Of a DNA stretch of 64,000 bases, positions 17,202 through 25,588 are shown in pieces (the stretch's first letter is position 1; every line of letters starts with the position of its first letter). Location: the NCBI RefSeq assembly GCF_000518645.1, contig NZ_JADZ01000025.1, forward strand, positions 41,900-105,899, read 5' to 3'. Source of the stretch: Curvibacter gracilis ATCC BAA-807. GTDB lineage: Bacteria > Pseudomonadota > Gammaproteobacteria > Burkholderiales > Burkholderiaceae_C. The notes below the pieces were generated by a model. That model did not search any database. It was not told the DNA's origin and saw only the letters and a list, made by a program, of their open reading frames with translations. Position numbers and translations under genes: made by a program.

Positions 17202-19627
17202 GCGATGCCGCCCTGGCCAGGCCTGATCTGGATGGCCTGCTGGAGTCGGTCTGGTTGGTGGAGGCGGCGGGGCTCACATTGTGCTGGGTCAACCAGGCCG
17301 CTTGCGTCTTGCTGGGCGATGTGACGCCCGAGGCCGTGCTGGGGCGCCCGGTGACCGATTGGGCGGCCTCGCCTGAAGACATGGTGTTCTGGGCCACGGT
17401 CCAACCCGACCAGGATCCGGGCTTGTGGTCCGAGACCTTGCTGCGCCGCCCGGGCGGCTCGGTGCTGCCGGTGGAGCGGCGCGTGAGTGTCACCCGCCTG
17501 CCCGACGGTGCGCCTGCCTACCAGGTGGTGATGCTGGATCGCAGCCGTGAACAGCGGGCAGCGCATGAATTCGAGCAACTGGTGGCCGAGTTGCGTGCCA
17601 CCCTCGACTCGACCGCCGATGGCATGCTGGTGTGCAGTCTGCGCGGCGAGGTGCGTGCATTCAACCGACGTTTCAGCCAGATCTGGGCGGTGCCCGAGCC
17701 ACTGCACATCCGGCGTGACGATGCGGCACTGCATGCCCATCTGCAGGCCTCGGTGCTGGACCCGGCGCATTACCAGGCCCGGCTCGACGAGTTGGCCGCC
17801 AGCCCCGAGCTGGAGGTGACCGATACCCTGTTGCTGAAGAATGGCCATGTGCTCGAGCGCTCCTGCGTGACGCAGATCAGCCGCGGTCGGGCGGTCGGGC
17901 GGGTGTATTCCTTTCGTGACATCACCGATCAGGTGGCTGCGCAGGCCGAGCTCAGGCGTGCCGCCAAGGTGTTTGAGTGCAGCCTCGATGCGGTCTTCAT
18001 CGCGACTGCGCGGGATGAGCTGATGGCGGTCAATCCGGCCTTTGTGCGCCTGGTCCAGGTGAGCTCGCCTGAAGCGCCTCAGCGCTGGCTCGGGCGCACT
18101 GCGGCCAACTTGTTTGCCGATCCTGCCGACCCGGGGCTGATGGAGCGCATCCGGCAGCGGCGCGAGCAACTGGGTTTCTGGGAGGGCGAGGTCAGCCTGT
18201 GCCGCGAGGACGGCAGCCGCTGCCCGGTGCAGTTGTCCTGGGTTCAGCTTCACGATGAAGCGTCTGGCGTCCGCCAGAGCATCGGCTTCTTCCGCGACCT
18301 GACCGAGCAGCGGGCCGCTCAGCGCCGCATCGAGCAACTGGCCTACAGCGATGCGCTCACGGGCCTGCCCAATCGCCTGCTGCTGTCGCAGCGCGTGGAT
18401 TTCGCGCTGAACATGGCTCGGCGTCAGGCCTGCAGCTTTGCCGTGCTGTTCCTGGACCTGGACCGTTTCAAGAACATCAATGACTCGCTGGGCCACCAGT
18501 TCGGCGACCGGGTGCTGATCCAGGTGGCCGATCGCATCCGCTCCTGTCTGCGCGATGTGGACACCCTGTGCCGCCTGGGCGGCGATGAGTTCGTGCTGTA
18601 CCTGCACGATGTGGATGTGGCCGGTGCCGAGCGCGTCGCGTCGCGCGTTCTGGAGGCCTTGTCCCGTCCTTTCCTGCAGGATGAGATGAACTTCAGCATC
18701 GGCTGCAGCATCGGGGTGGCCATGTACCCGGGCGACGGCAACACCCTGGATGAACTGATCAAGCAGGCCGACACCGCCATGTACGAGGTCAAGGGGGCGG
18801 GGCGCGGGCATGTCCGCTTCTACCGGCCCCAGATGAATGTGGACATGCTTTCGCGCATGAAGCTGGAGACGGCGCTGCGTCAGGCCATCGAGCAGCAGGC
18901 CTTCCGCCTGCATTACCAGCCCCAGCTCCACCTCAGCTCGGGCCGACTCATCGGCGCCGAGGCCCTGATTCGCTGGTCCGACCCCGAGCGCGGCGCGGTC
19001 TCCCCCGGGCAGTTCATCCCGCTGGCCGAAGAGTCGGGGCTGATCGTGCAGATCGGTGCCTGGGTGTTGGCAGAGGCCGTGCAGCAGGCCGCGGCCTGGT
19101 GGCGGGCGGGCACCCCGGTGCAGGTGTCGATCAACGTCTCGGCCCTGCAGTTCAGGCAGCCTGATTTTGTGGAGCGGGTGGCCCAGGTGTTGGCGCAGTT
19201 CAGCCTGCCGCCCGACCTGTTGGAGCTGGAACTCACGGAGTCCATCCTGGTGCAGGATGCCGACGAGGTCTTGCAGCGGCTGCGGGCGCTCGCGGGCCTG
19301 GGGGTGCATCTGGCCATCGACGACTTCGGCACCGGCTACTCCAGCCTCGCCTACCTGAAGAAGTTTCCCATCAGCAAGCTGAAGATCGATCAATCCTTTG
19401 TGCGCGGCCTGCCGGGCGACGACAGCGATGTGGCCATCGTCGCCGCGATGATCGGCCTGGCCCGTGCCCTCAGGTTGTCGGTGATCGCCGAGGGTGTTGA
19501 AACCGAAGAACAGCGCGCCGCCCTGCAGCAACTGGGCTGCGACGAGTACCAGGGCTTTCTGTGCTCGCCCGGTGTGCCAGCGGCGCAGTTCGCCGCTTTT
19601 CTGCCGGGGCCTGCTTCGAGGCGCTGA
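17198..19627 (+). CDS. PAS-GGDEF-EAL cyclic-di-GMP signalling protein
   Basis: This 809-residue protein carries two to three PAS-like sensor regions in the first 380 residues, then a diguanylate cyclase domain with an intact GGDEF (461-465) and an inhibitory-site motif RDVD five residues before it, then a phosphodiesterase domain with EAL (588-590) and the DDFGTGYSSL loop. Both catalytic motifs are intact, so it could make or degrade cyclic-di-GMP. No membrane helix is visible; sensing would be cytoplasmic. It starts with GTG in a GTGA overlap with the HD-GYP gene. Which activity dominates cannot be told from sequence. Confidence 0.93.
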   Translation: MSDAALARPDLDGLLESVWLVEAAGLTLCWVNQAACVLLGDVTPEAVLGRPVTDWAASPEDMVFWATVQPDQDPGLWSETLLRRPGGSVLPVERRVSVTRLPDGAPAYQVVMLDRSREQRAAHEFEQLVAELRATLDSTADGMLVCSLRGEVRAFNRRFSQIWAVPEPLHIRRDDAALHAHLQASVLDPAHYQARLDELAASPELEVTDTLLLKNGHVLERSCVTQISRGRAVGRVYSFRDITDQVAAQAELRRAAKVFECSLDAVFIATARDELMAVNPAFVRLVQVSSPEAPQRWLGRTAANLFADPADPGLMERIRQRREQLGFWEGEVSLCREDGSRCPVQLSWVQLHDEASGVRQSIGFFRDLTEQRAAQRRIEQLAYSDALTGLPNRLLLSQRVDFALNMARRQACSFAVLFLDLDRFKNINDSLGHQFGDRVLIQVADRIRSCLRDVDTLCRLGGDEFVLYLHDVDVAGAERVASRVLEALSRPFLQDEMNFSIGCSIGVAMYPGDGNTLDELIKQADTAMYEVKGAGRGHVRFYRPQMNVDMLSRMKLETALRQAIEQQAFRLHYQPQLHLSSGRLIGAEALIRWSDPERGAVSPGQFIPLAEESGLIVQIGAWVLAEAVQQAAAWWRAGTPVQVSINVSALQFRQPDFVERVAQVLAQFSLPPDLLELELTESILVQDADEVLQRLRALAGLGVHLAIDDFGTGYSSLAYLKKFPISKLKIDQSFVRGLPGDDSDVAIVAAMIGLARALRLSVIAEGVETEEQRAALQQLGCDEYQGFLCSPGVPAAQFAAFLPGPASRR

Positions 19628-19665
19628 AGCGTGCCGGGCTCGGTCGCCGAGGCCGGTTCAGAGGC

Positions 19666-20481
19666 TCAGGCGCTCAGGCCTTTCCAGGCCATGTAGGCCG
19701 CCAGCAGGTACAGCAGGCTGGCAAACACCCGTTTGAGCTTTTTCACCGGCAGTTGATGGGCGGCCTTGGCGCCCAGGGGCGCGGTCAGCACACTGCAGGC
19801 GGCGATCACGCCCAACGCGGGCAGCCAGATGTAGCCGAACGAGGCGGGCGGCAACTGGGTGAGTGATTGGCCTGCGATCGCATAACCCACCACATTGGCC
19901 ACCGCGATCGGAAACCCCAGCGCGGCCGAGGTGGCCACGGCATTGTGGATGGGCACGTTGCACCAGGTCATGAAGGGCACGCTCACAAAGCCGCCCCCCG
20001 CGCCCACCAGGCCCGACAGAAAGCCGATCACGCCGCCGCCGGCCAATTGCCCGGCCATGCCCGGCATCTGGCGTGCCGGGGCGGGCTTCTTGTCCAGGAA
20101 CATCTGGGTGGCCGAAAAGCCCACGAACAGTGCAAAGAAGATCGCCAGCGCGCTGCCCTTGAGTAAGGCGAACACACCCAGGCTGGCCAGTGCGCCCCCC
20201 AGCACGATGCCGGGTGCCAGCCCGCGCACCAGCTCCCAGCGCACGGCGCCGCGCTTGTGGTGCGCGCGCACGCTGGAGATGGAGGTGAACATGATGGTGG
20301 CCATCGACGTGGCGATCGCCATCTTCACGGCCAGGTCGGCCGACACGCCCTGGCGCCCCAGGATGGCCGTGATGAAGGGCACCATCAGCATGCCGCCGCC
20401 GATGCCCAGCAAGCCTGCCAGAAAGCCCGAGAAGATGCCCAGCAGGGCCAGTTCAAGAATCAGGATGGGCTCAAGCAGCAT
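19666..20481 (-). CDS. TSUP family sulfite exporter TauE/SafE permease
   Basis: This 271-residue protein has about eight hydrophobic helices and the family hallmarks GFLAGLLGIGGGMLMVPF near the N-terminus and SGLVGAGGGFVSVPFM in the second half, the inverted-repeat glycine motifs of the COG0730 (TSUP) permeases. Members move sulfite, sulfonates or similar anions; the substrate here cannot be told. It lies downstream of the 6S RNA gene and its terminator, so it is probably transcribed separately from zapA. The ATG at 20481 begins the first helix directly. Confidence 0.9.
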   Translation of the reverse strand: MLLEPILILELALLGIFSGFLAGLLGIGGGMLMVPFITAILGRQGVSADLAVKMAIATSMATIMFTSISSVRAHHKRGAVRWELVRGLAPGIVLGGALASLGVFALLKGSALAIFFALFVGFSATQMFLDKKPAPARQMPGMAGQLAGGGVIGFLSGLVGAGGGFVSVPFMTWCNVPIHNAVATSAALGFPIAVANVVGYAIAGQSLTQLPPASFGYIWLPALGVIAACSVLTAPLGAKAAHQLPVKKLKRVFASLLYLLAAYMAWKGLSA

Positions 20482-20507
20482 GGCGAAGGCACCTGGAGGC
20501 GACGGCA

Positions 20508-20540
20508 GACAAAAACAAGCCGGCGCGAGGCCGGCTTGTT
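20508..20540 (-). terminator. Rho-independent terminator of 6S RNA
   Basis: On the minus strand an 11-base-pair stem (AACAAGCCGGC with its perfect complement, plus coordinates 20514-20524 and 20530-20540) closes a 5-base loop and runs into TTTTTG. It lies just after the inferred 6S RNA 3-prime end and before tauE. Confidence 0.88.
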
Positions 20541-20547
20541 CAGGAGA

Positions 20548-20727
20548 TAGGTGTCTGCAAGTGCCACCGGACCGGCATCCTGAACCGGGGGTTCAGGTGG
20601 GCAAGGGCAGACTGGCGTTGGGTTCATCTGACGCGAGACGATCACGCTCACCAGCCGATGTACCAAGCCCGGGCTCAATGAGCATTGGTTCAAGGAAATA
20701 TAAAGCCCGGCATGCACTGCAGACGGT
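20548..20727 (-). ncRNA. ssrS: 6S RNA
   Basis: I infer 6S RNA, the regulator that mimics an open promoter and binds sigma-70 RNA polymerase. The evidence is the location directly downstream of zapA, as in many proteobacteria; a closing stem formed by GTCTGCA (20718-20724, minus strand) and TGCAGAC (20553-20559); the apical GGCTGGTGAGCGTGATCG resembling the conserved GGTTGGTGAGCATG of E. coli 6S; and the 3-prime strand TGAACCCCCGGTTCAGG followed by CCGGTCCGGTGGCA like its counterpart. A -10 box TACAAT (20737-20732) sets the start near 20726, giving about 180 bases, the usual size. A terminator follows. Ends are good to within a few bases. Confidence 0.82.
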
Positions 20728-20824
20728 TGCCATTGTAGGCCTGTCGAAGAGGTGCTGGCACCAAAGTGGCTCAGATCTTTGGCAGTTCGGGGGCTTTGCT
20801 TGACAGCCCACCCGTTGGGCTGGA

Positions 20825-21196
20825 TCAGATCAGGTGGCCGTCGCCGCCCAGAGCGTGGTCGAGCTGGCGGATCAGCTGGTTCAGTCGCTGGGCATCGTGC
20901 TCGCTGAGCGCGCCGGCCGGCAGGCTCTCGGCGGGGGCGGGCTGGGGTGTGGGGGGGGACTGTCGGGCCAGGGCCTGGGCCTGCAGTTCGGCGTTTTCGC
21001 GGTCGGCCAGCTCAAAGGCGAAGTTCAGCGCGGCCAGCACGGCAATGCGGTCACGGGCCCGCACCTTGCCGGCGTCGCGGATCTTGCACATCGCGGTGTC
21101 CAGTCGCTCCACCGCATCCAGCAGGCGCGACTCTCGGCCATCGGGGCAGGCCAGCAGATAGCTCTGCTGCATGATCTGGACTTCGACTTGCTTCAT
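20825..21196 (-). CDS. zapA: Cell division protein ZapA
   Basis: ZapA binds FtsZ and bundles its filaments at the division ring. The 123-residue protein shows the family N-terminus KQVEVQIMQQSYLLACPDG, the RLDTAMCKIRDAGKVRARDRIAVLAALNFAFEL core (interrupted only in my description) and a C-terminal region that is longer than usual and proline-rich before a final Leu-rich helix. It overlaps the upstream zapB-like gene by four bases (ATGA), so the two are co-translated. The 6S RNA gene follows on the same strand. Confidence 0.92.
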   Translation of the reverse strand: MKQVEVQIMQQSYLLACPDGRESRLLDAVERLDTAMCKIRDAGKVRARDRIAVLAALNFAFELADRENAELQAQALARQSPPTPQPAPAESLPAGALSEHDAQRLNQLIRQLDHALGGDGHLI

Positions 21197-21429
21197 GCGG
21201 CCTTGTCCTCGGTCGGTTCGGTGGGCAGCGGTGGCAGGCGCTCCAGCAAGGCCTCGACACGGGAGCGCGCGGCATTCAGCCGCGACTTCAGGCTGTCACG
21301 CTCGCGCCCCAGGGCGGCCACCTGCTCGGTGAGCAAGGCGTTGGTGCGTTGCAACTCTTCGTGGCGCACCAGAAGCCGCTCAACGCGATCGGCGATCTGG
21401 TCAATGGGGTGCAGGTCGGAGGGTGCCAT
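21193..21429 (-). CDS. ZapB-like small coiled-coil protein
   Basis: This 78-residue protein is almost wholly a predicted coiled coil, with heptad-spaced Leu in VERLLVRHEELQRTNALLTE and on through about residue 66, then a short Pro/Glu tail. Position directly before zapA and size fit the ZapB-like division proteins of betaproteobacteria (TIGR02449 type), though similarity to E. coli ZapB itself is only structural. A minus-strand -10 like TACAAT lies at 21445-21440, and no ribosome-binding site precedes the ATG, so the message may be nearly leaderless. Confidence 0.75.
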   Translation of the reverse strand: MAPSDLHPIDQIADRVERLLVRHEELQRTNALLTEQVAALGRERDSLKSRLNAARSRVEALLERLPPLPTEPTEDKAA

Positions 21430-21479
21430 ACAGCCGGCTATTGTAGGACGAGCGTCAGTGAATGGTTCTAAAATGCCGA

Positions 21480-21700
21480 CTGTTGGTGCTCGCGGTGTGG
21501 TTCACACACCGCAGTTCAACGGGAAGCAGGAACGGGCAGGCGCCACGCGCACCGCCTTCAACCTGCGCTGCCCCCGCAACGGTCAAGCAGACGAGCCTCT
21601 TGCAGGCTCCGCCTCTCTCACACCAGCCACTGGATGCTCTGAACACGCATCTGGGAAGGCGAGGGGGGTTGTCTCTGCCAGCCCGGATACCGGCCAACAA
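21480..21700 (+). promoter_or_regulatory. Cobalamin (B12) riboswitch
   Basis: All core B12-riboswitch boxes are present in order: AACGGGAAGCAGG near 21518-21530, GCTGCCCCCGCAACGG at 21567-21582, the CTGGGAAGGCG element at 21651-21661 and the B12 box GCCAGCCCGGATACCGGCC at 21677-21695. It senses adenosylcobalamin and would shut off expression of the downstream btuB-cob operon when B12 is plentiful. A possible -10 TAAAAT lies at 21469-21474 just upstream. The stretch to the btuB ATG at 21804 contains a perfect hairpin GCCGGC/GCCGGC (21753-21770) that may be the expression platform. Confidence 0.95.
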
Positions 21701-21752
21701 GGTGAATGCCATGGCTTGCCTGTTTAGGCCCGGGTGTTCGTGACGTCCAAGT

Positions 21753-21784
21753 GCCGGCGGGGAAGCCGGCCCGGACCTATTTTG
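21753..21784 (+). promoter_or_regulatory. Hairpin in the riboswitch-btuB leader
   Basis: GCCGGC (21753-21758) and GCCGGC (21765-21770) form a 6-base stem with loop GGGGAA, followed by CCCGGACCTATTTT. It could be the riboswitch expression platform, acting either as a weak terminator or by controlling ribosome access. No good Shine-Dalgarno sequence is visible before the btuB ATG. Confidence 0.4.
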
Positions 21785-21803
21785 CTGACCTGCCTCCTGC
21801 CCC

Positions 21804-23669
21804 ATGAAGAACCCATCCGTTCAATCGCCTGTCCGTGCGCGCGCCTGCCTGGCCCTGAGCCCTCTTGCCTTGGCCGCCGGCCTGTGTGTCCTGCAGACTG
21901 CTGCGCAGGCCGCCGAAGCGCCTGTCCTGGTGGCCGGCTTGAACCCGCTCAAGGAAACCGTGGTCACGGCCACGCGCACCGAGCAACCTCTGGCCGACCT
22001 GGTGGCCGACGTCACCCTGATCGACCGCGAGACCATCGAAAACAGCGGTGCCACCGGCCTGGCCGATGTGCTGGCCCGCGTGCCCGGCATTGAAATTTCC
22101 CGCAATGGCGGTCCGGGCACCACCACCAGCGTGTTCCTGCGCGGGGCCGAGACCCGTTTCACCGCCGTGTTCATCGATGGCATCCGGGTCGACTCCCAAT
22201 CCACCGGCGGCGCCGCCTGGGAGGCCATTCCCCTGGGCCTGATCGACCGCATCGAGGTTTTGCGTGGCCCGGCGGGCGCGGTCTACGGCTCCGACGCCAT
22301 CGGCGGCGTGGTGCAGATCTTCACCAAGAAGGGCGAGGGCGCCCCCAAGCCCTATGTCGGCGTGGGCATCGGCAGCCTGCGCAGCACCCATCTTGAGGCC
22401 GCCATCAGCGGTGCCGACGGGGCCATCGACTACGCCCTGGGCGTGCAGAACGAGACCAGCCTGGGCTTCAACGCCCGGCCCATCGCCTCGGCCAACCCCG
22501 ACCGCGACGGCTACCGCAGCAACTCGGGCTATGCCCGTGTCGGCGCCCAGCTCAACCGCGACCAGCGGCTGGAAGCCACCTTGCTGGGCAGCAACATGAA
22601 CTCGGGTTACGACGCCAATCTGAGCAAGGACGACCGCAACATGCACCGCCTGTATGCCGCCGGCCTGAACTGGTCGGCGCGCTGGAACGAGGGCTACAGC
22701 ACCCGCGTCAGCATCACCGAATCGTCCGACCACTACACCACCCAGCCCAACCCCTACCAGACCAACACCCGCGTGCGCGGCTACCTGTTCCAGAACGAAT
22801 GGAAGCGTGGCGCGGCCAACTGGACTGCGGCGCTCGAACGCCGTGAGGATCAGCTGCAGAACGCCCCCATCGACCGCAGCCGCTCGCAGGACGCTCTGGC
22901 CCTGGGCTACGGCCTGCGCTGGCAGCCCCACACCGTGCAGCTCAACCTGCGCCATGACCGCGACAGCGAATTCGGCAGCCACAACACCGGCAGTGCCGCC
23001 TACGGCTATGCGATCACCCCGGCCTGGCGCGCCACGGTGTCGGCCGGTACGGCCTTCCGTGCGCCCACGCTGTACCAGCGCTTCAGTGAGTACGGTCTGG
23101 CCTCGCTGCAGCCCGAGACCAGCCGCAACCTCGAGGCCGGCCTGCGCTACCAGCAGGGCAGCAGCCTGTACAGCGTGGTGGCCTTCCGCAACACGGTGGA
23201 CAACCTGATCAACTTCGGCGGCGCCGGCGCTTGTTCCTCGCCCTTTGGCTGCTATGCCAACACCGGCCATGCGCGCTACGAAGGCCTGACTTTCACGGGT
23301 GAGCAGCGCGTCGACACCGTGCTGCTGCGCGGCTCGCTCGATGTGCAAGACCCCAAGGACCTGGTCACCGGCAAGCAACTGGCCCGCCGTGCGCGCCAGC
23401 ACGGCACCTTCAGTGCCGAGACCCGCCTGGCCCGGTGGAACCTGGCCGCCGAGGCGCAATGGTCGGGCCGCCGCTTCGACAATGCCGCCAACACCGTGAC
23501 GCTGGGCGGCTACACCCTGTTCAACCTGCGCGCCAGCACCGACATCGCCCCCGACTGGAAGCTGCTGGCCCGCCTGAACAACCTGGCCGACAAGTCCTAC
23601 CAATTGGCCAACACCTACGCCACCCCCGGCCGCAGCGTGTACCTGGGCCTGATCTGGGCGCCGCGCTGA
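21804..23669 (+). CDS. btuB: TonB-dependent vitamin B12 receptor BtuB
   Basis: This 621-residue outer-membrane receptor imports cobalamin with energy from TonB. The signal peptide runs to about AAQAAEA near residue 37. A TonB box-like ETVVTATRTEQ precedes the plug domain (ADVLARVPGIEISRNGGPG, RGAETRFTAVFIDGIRVDS, GPAGAVYGSDAIGGVVQIFT), and a 22-strand-type barrel fills the rest, ending in GLIWAPR rather than the more usual aromatic last residue. Control by the upstream B12 riboswitch and a one-base stop/start overlap with cobB fix the substrate as B12 or a corrinoid. Confidence 0.93.
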   Translation: MKNPSVQSPVRARACLALSPLALAAGLCVLQTAAQAAEAPVLVAGLNPLKETVVTATRTEQPLADLVADVTLIDRETIENSGATGLADVLARVPGIEISRNGGPGTTTSVFLRGAETRFTAVFIDGIRVDSQSTGGAAWEAIPLGLIDRIEVLRGPAGAVYGSDAIGGVVQIFTKKGEGAPKPYVGVGIGSLRSTHLEAAISGADGAIDYALGVQNETSLGFNARPIASANPDRDGYRSNSGYARVGAQLNRDQRLEATLLGSNMNSGYDANLSKDDRNMHRLYAAGLNWSARWNEGYSTRVSITESSDHYTTQPNPYQTNTRVRGYLFQNEWKRGAANWTAALERREDQLQNAPIDRSRSQDALALGYGLRWQPHTVQLNLRHDRDSEFGSHNTGSAAYGYAITPAWRATVSAGTAFRAPTLYQRFSEYGLASLQPETSRNLEAGLRYQQGSSLYSVVAFRNTVDNLINFGGAGACSSPFGCYANTGHARYEGLTFTGEQRVDTVLLRGSLDVQDPKDLVTGKQLARRARQHGTFSAETRLARWNLAAEAQWSGRRFDNAANTVTLGGYTLFNLRASTDIAPDWKLLARLNNLADKSYQLANTYATPGRSVYLGLIWAPR

Positions 23670-25018
23670 TGAGCGCACCCATGGCTGCGCTGGCCCCCGT
23701 GGTGCTGGTGGCCGCGCCCGCGTCCGGCCAGGGCAAGACCACGGTCGCCTCGGCCCTGGCGCGGCTGCACAGCCGGGCCGGGCGGCGGGTGCGTGCCTTC
23801 AAGTGCGGGCCCGATTTTCTCGACCCCTGCTGGCTGGCCCTGGCCAGCGGCGGCCCCGTGCATTCGCTTGACCTGTGGATGAATGGCGAGGCCGACTGTG
23901 CGGCCCGCCTGCAACAGGCCGCCGCCGACAGCGATCTGGTGATCGTCGAAGGCGTGATGGGCCTGTTCGACGGCCAGCCCAGCGCTGGCGATCTGGCGCG
24001 CCGTTTTGGCCTGCCGGTGCTCGCGGTGATCGACGGCTCGGCCATGGCCGGCACCTTCGGCGCCCTGGCCCATGGCCTGCAGCATTACCAGCCGGGCCTG
24101 CCCTGGCTGGGCGTGCTGGCCAACCGCGTGGGCAGCGAGCGCCACGCCCACATGCTGCGCGATGGCCTGCGCGAGCCTGCCACCTGGTTGGGCGCGCTGC
24201 CACGCAGTGCCGACTGGGCTCTGCCTGAGCGGCACCTGGGCCTGGTGCAGGCGGCAGAACTGCCCGACGCCCTGGCCCGGCTGGACGCGGCGGCCGATGC
24301 CCTGGCCGCCACCCCCATCGGCCAGCGTGCGCTGGCTGACTGGCCGGCCTGGCAGCCCCCGGCCGACCTGCCCGCCGCCCCGCTGCCGGTGCCGCCCTTG
24401 TTGGCAGGCCGCCGCGTGGCCGTGGCCCGCGACGCTGCGTTCTGCTTCATCTACCCGGCCAACCTGGATTGCCTGCGTGCCCTGGGGGCCGAGGTGGTCT
24501 TCTTCTCGCCGCTGGCCGACGCCGCCTTGCCCGATTGCGATGCCTTGTGGTTGCCCGGCGGCTACCCCGAGCTGCACGGCCCGGCCCTGGCAGGCAACCA
24601 CGCGATGCGCCAAAGCCTGCACGCCCATGTGGCCGCCGGCCGCCCCGTGTGGGCCGAGTGCGGCGGCATGATGGCCTTGTTCGACCGCCTGGTCACCCGC
24701 GAGGGCGAGCCGCACGCCGGCTTCGGCCTGCTGCCCGGCCAGGTGCTGATGCAAAAGCGGCTGGTGGCCCTGGGCCCGCAGCAATGGACCCCCACCCCGG
24801 GCGGCGCCAGCTTGCGCGGGCACACCTTTCACCATTCGCGCTGCGAGACCGCGCTGCAGCCCGTGGGCCGCAGCGTGCGCCCCGGCGTGTCGCCGCATGG
24901 CAGCGAAGGCGAGGCCGTGTATGGCCTGGGCCCGGTGCGGGCCAGTTACTTCCATGCCTGGTTTGCCTCTGCCCCCGAGGCGGTGGCGGCCTTGTTCCTG
25001 CCGGAGGCCCAGTCATGA
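23669..25018 (+). CDS. cobB: Cobyrinate a,c-diamide synthase (CobB/CbiA)
   Basis: This 449-residue enzyme uses glutamine and ATP to amidate the a and c carboxylates of cobyrinic acid. The N-terminal dethiobiotin-synthetase-like ATPase has APASGQGKTT at residues 17-26 and the FKCGPDFLDP motif. The C-terminal class I glutamine amidotransferase has the nucleophile C331 in WAECGGMMAL and LPGGYPELH. The start overlaps the btuB stop in TGATG (ATG at 23669); a second ATG at 23681 is possible. The four-base overlap with cobU continues the tight operon. Confidence 0.93.
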   Translation: MSAPMAALAPVVLVAAPASGQGKTTVASALARLHSRAGRRVRAFKCGPDFLDPCWLALASGGPVHSLDLWMNGEADCAARLQQAAADSDLVIVEGVMGLFDGQPSAGDLARRFGLPVLAVIDGSAMAGTFGALAHGLQHYQPGLPWLGVLANRVGSERHAHMLRDGLREPATWLGALPRSADWALPERHLGLVQAAELPDALARLDAAADALAATPIGQRALADWPAWQPPADLPAAPLPVPPLLAGRRVAVARDAAFCFIYPANLDCLRALGAEVVFFSPLADAALPDCDALWLPGGYPELHGPALAGNHAMRQSLHAHVAAGRPVWAECGGMMALFDRLVTREGEPHAGFGLLPGQVLMQKRLVALGPQQWTPTPGGASLRGHTFHHSRCETALQPVGRSVRPGVSPHGSEGEAVYGLGPVRASYFHAWFASAPEAVAALFLPEAQS

Positions 25019-25578
25019 ACCATGCCTACCGTGAGCTGATCCTGGGCGGCCAGAAAAGTGGCAAGTCGGCGCGTGCCGAGCAGCAGGCCGCCCAGTGGCT
25101 GGCCCAGCCGCAGCGCCAGGCCATGCTGATCGCCACCGCCCAGCCCTGGGACCCCGAGATGGCCGCGCGCATCGAGCGTCACCAGCGCGACCGGGCCCAG
25201 CGTGTGCCGGGCCTGCAGACCGTCGAATCACCGCTGGACTGGCCCGCCGAATTGCGCCGCCTGAGCCGGCACGACACCCTGGTGGTGGTCGATTGCCTGA
25301 CCCTGTGGCTGACCAACCTCCTCATGCCCATCGACCCGGCCGCTGCGGTGGGCGTCGATGGGCTGGCGCGGCGCATCAGCGACGCGGCCGAAGCCCTGAC
25401 CCGGGCCTCGGGCCCGGTTCTGCTGGTCAGCAACGAGATCGGCCTGGGCGTCATCCCGATGGGGCGCGAGGTGCGCGCCTTTGTCGATGCGCTGGGGCAG
25501 CTCAACCAACGCCTGGCCCAGGCCTGCGACCGCGTCACCTTGATGGCCGCCGGCTTGCCGCTGACCTTGAAACCTTGA
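25015..25578 (+). CDS. cobU: Adenosylcobinamide kinase / guanylyltransferase
   Basis: This 187-residue bifunctional enzyme (CobU/CobP) phosphorylates adenosylcobinamide and transfers GMP to give AdoCbi-GDP in nucleotide-loop assembly. The P-loop is GGQKSGKS (11-18); the guanylylated His region reads IERHQRDR, and VVVDCLTLWLTN plus VSNEIGLGVIP are the family strands. The ATG at 25015 overlaps the cobB stop as ATGA. It is followed after ten bases by btuF. Confidence 0.95.
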   Translation: MNHAYRELILGGQKSGKSARAEQQAAQWLAQPQRQAMLIATAQPWDPEMAARIERHQRDRAQRVPGLQTVESPLDWPAELRRLSRHDTLVVVDCLTLWLTNLLMPIDPAAAVGVDGLARRISDAAEALTRASGPVLLVSNEIGLGVIPMGREVRAFVDALGQLNQRLAQACDRVTLMAAGLPLTLKP

Positions 25579-25588
25579 AGGCCCTCGC

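Noticed and set aside
20460..20811. Short minus-strand frames over the 6S RNA region
   Set aside because: They overlap the structured RNA and its terminator and show no protein features.
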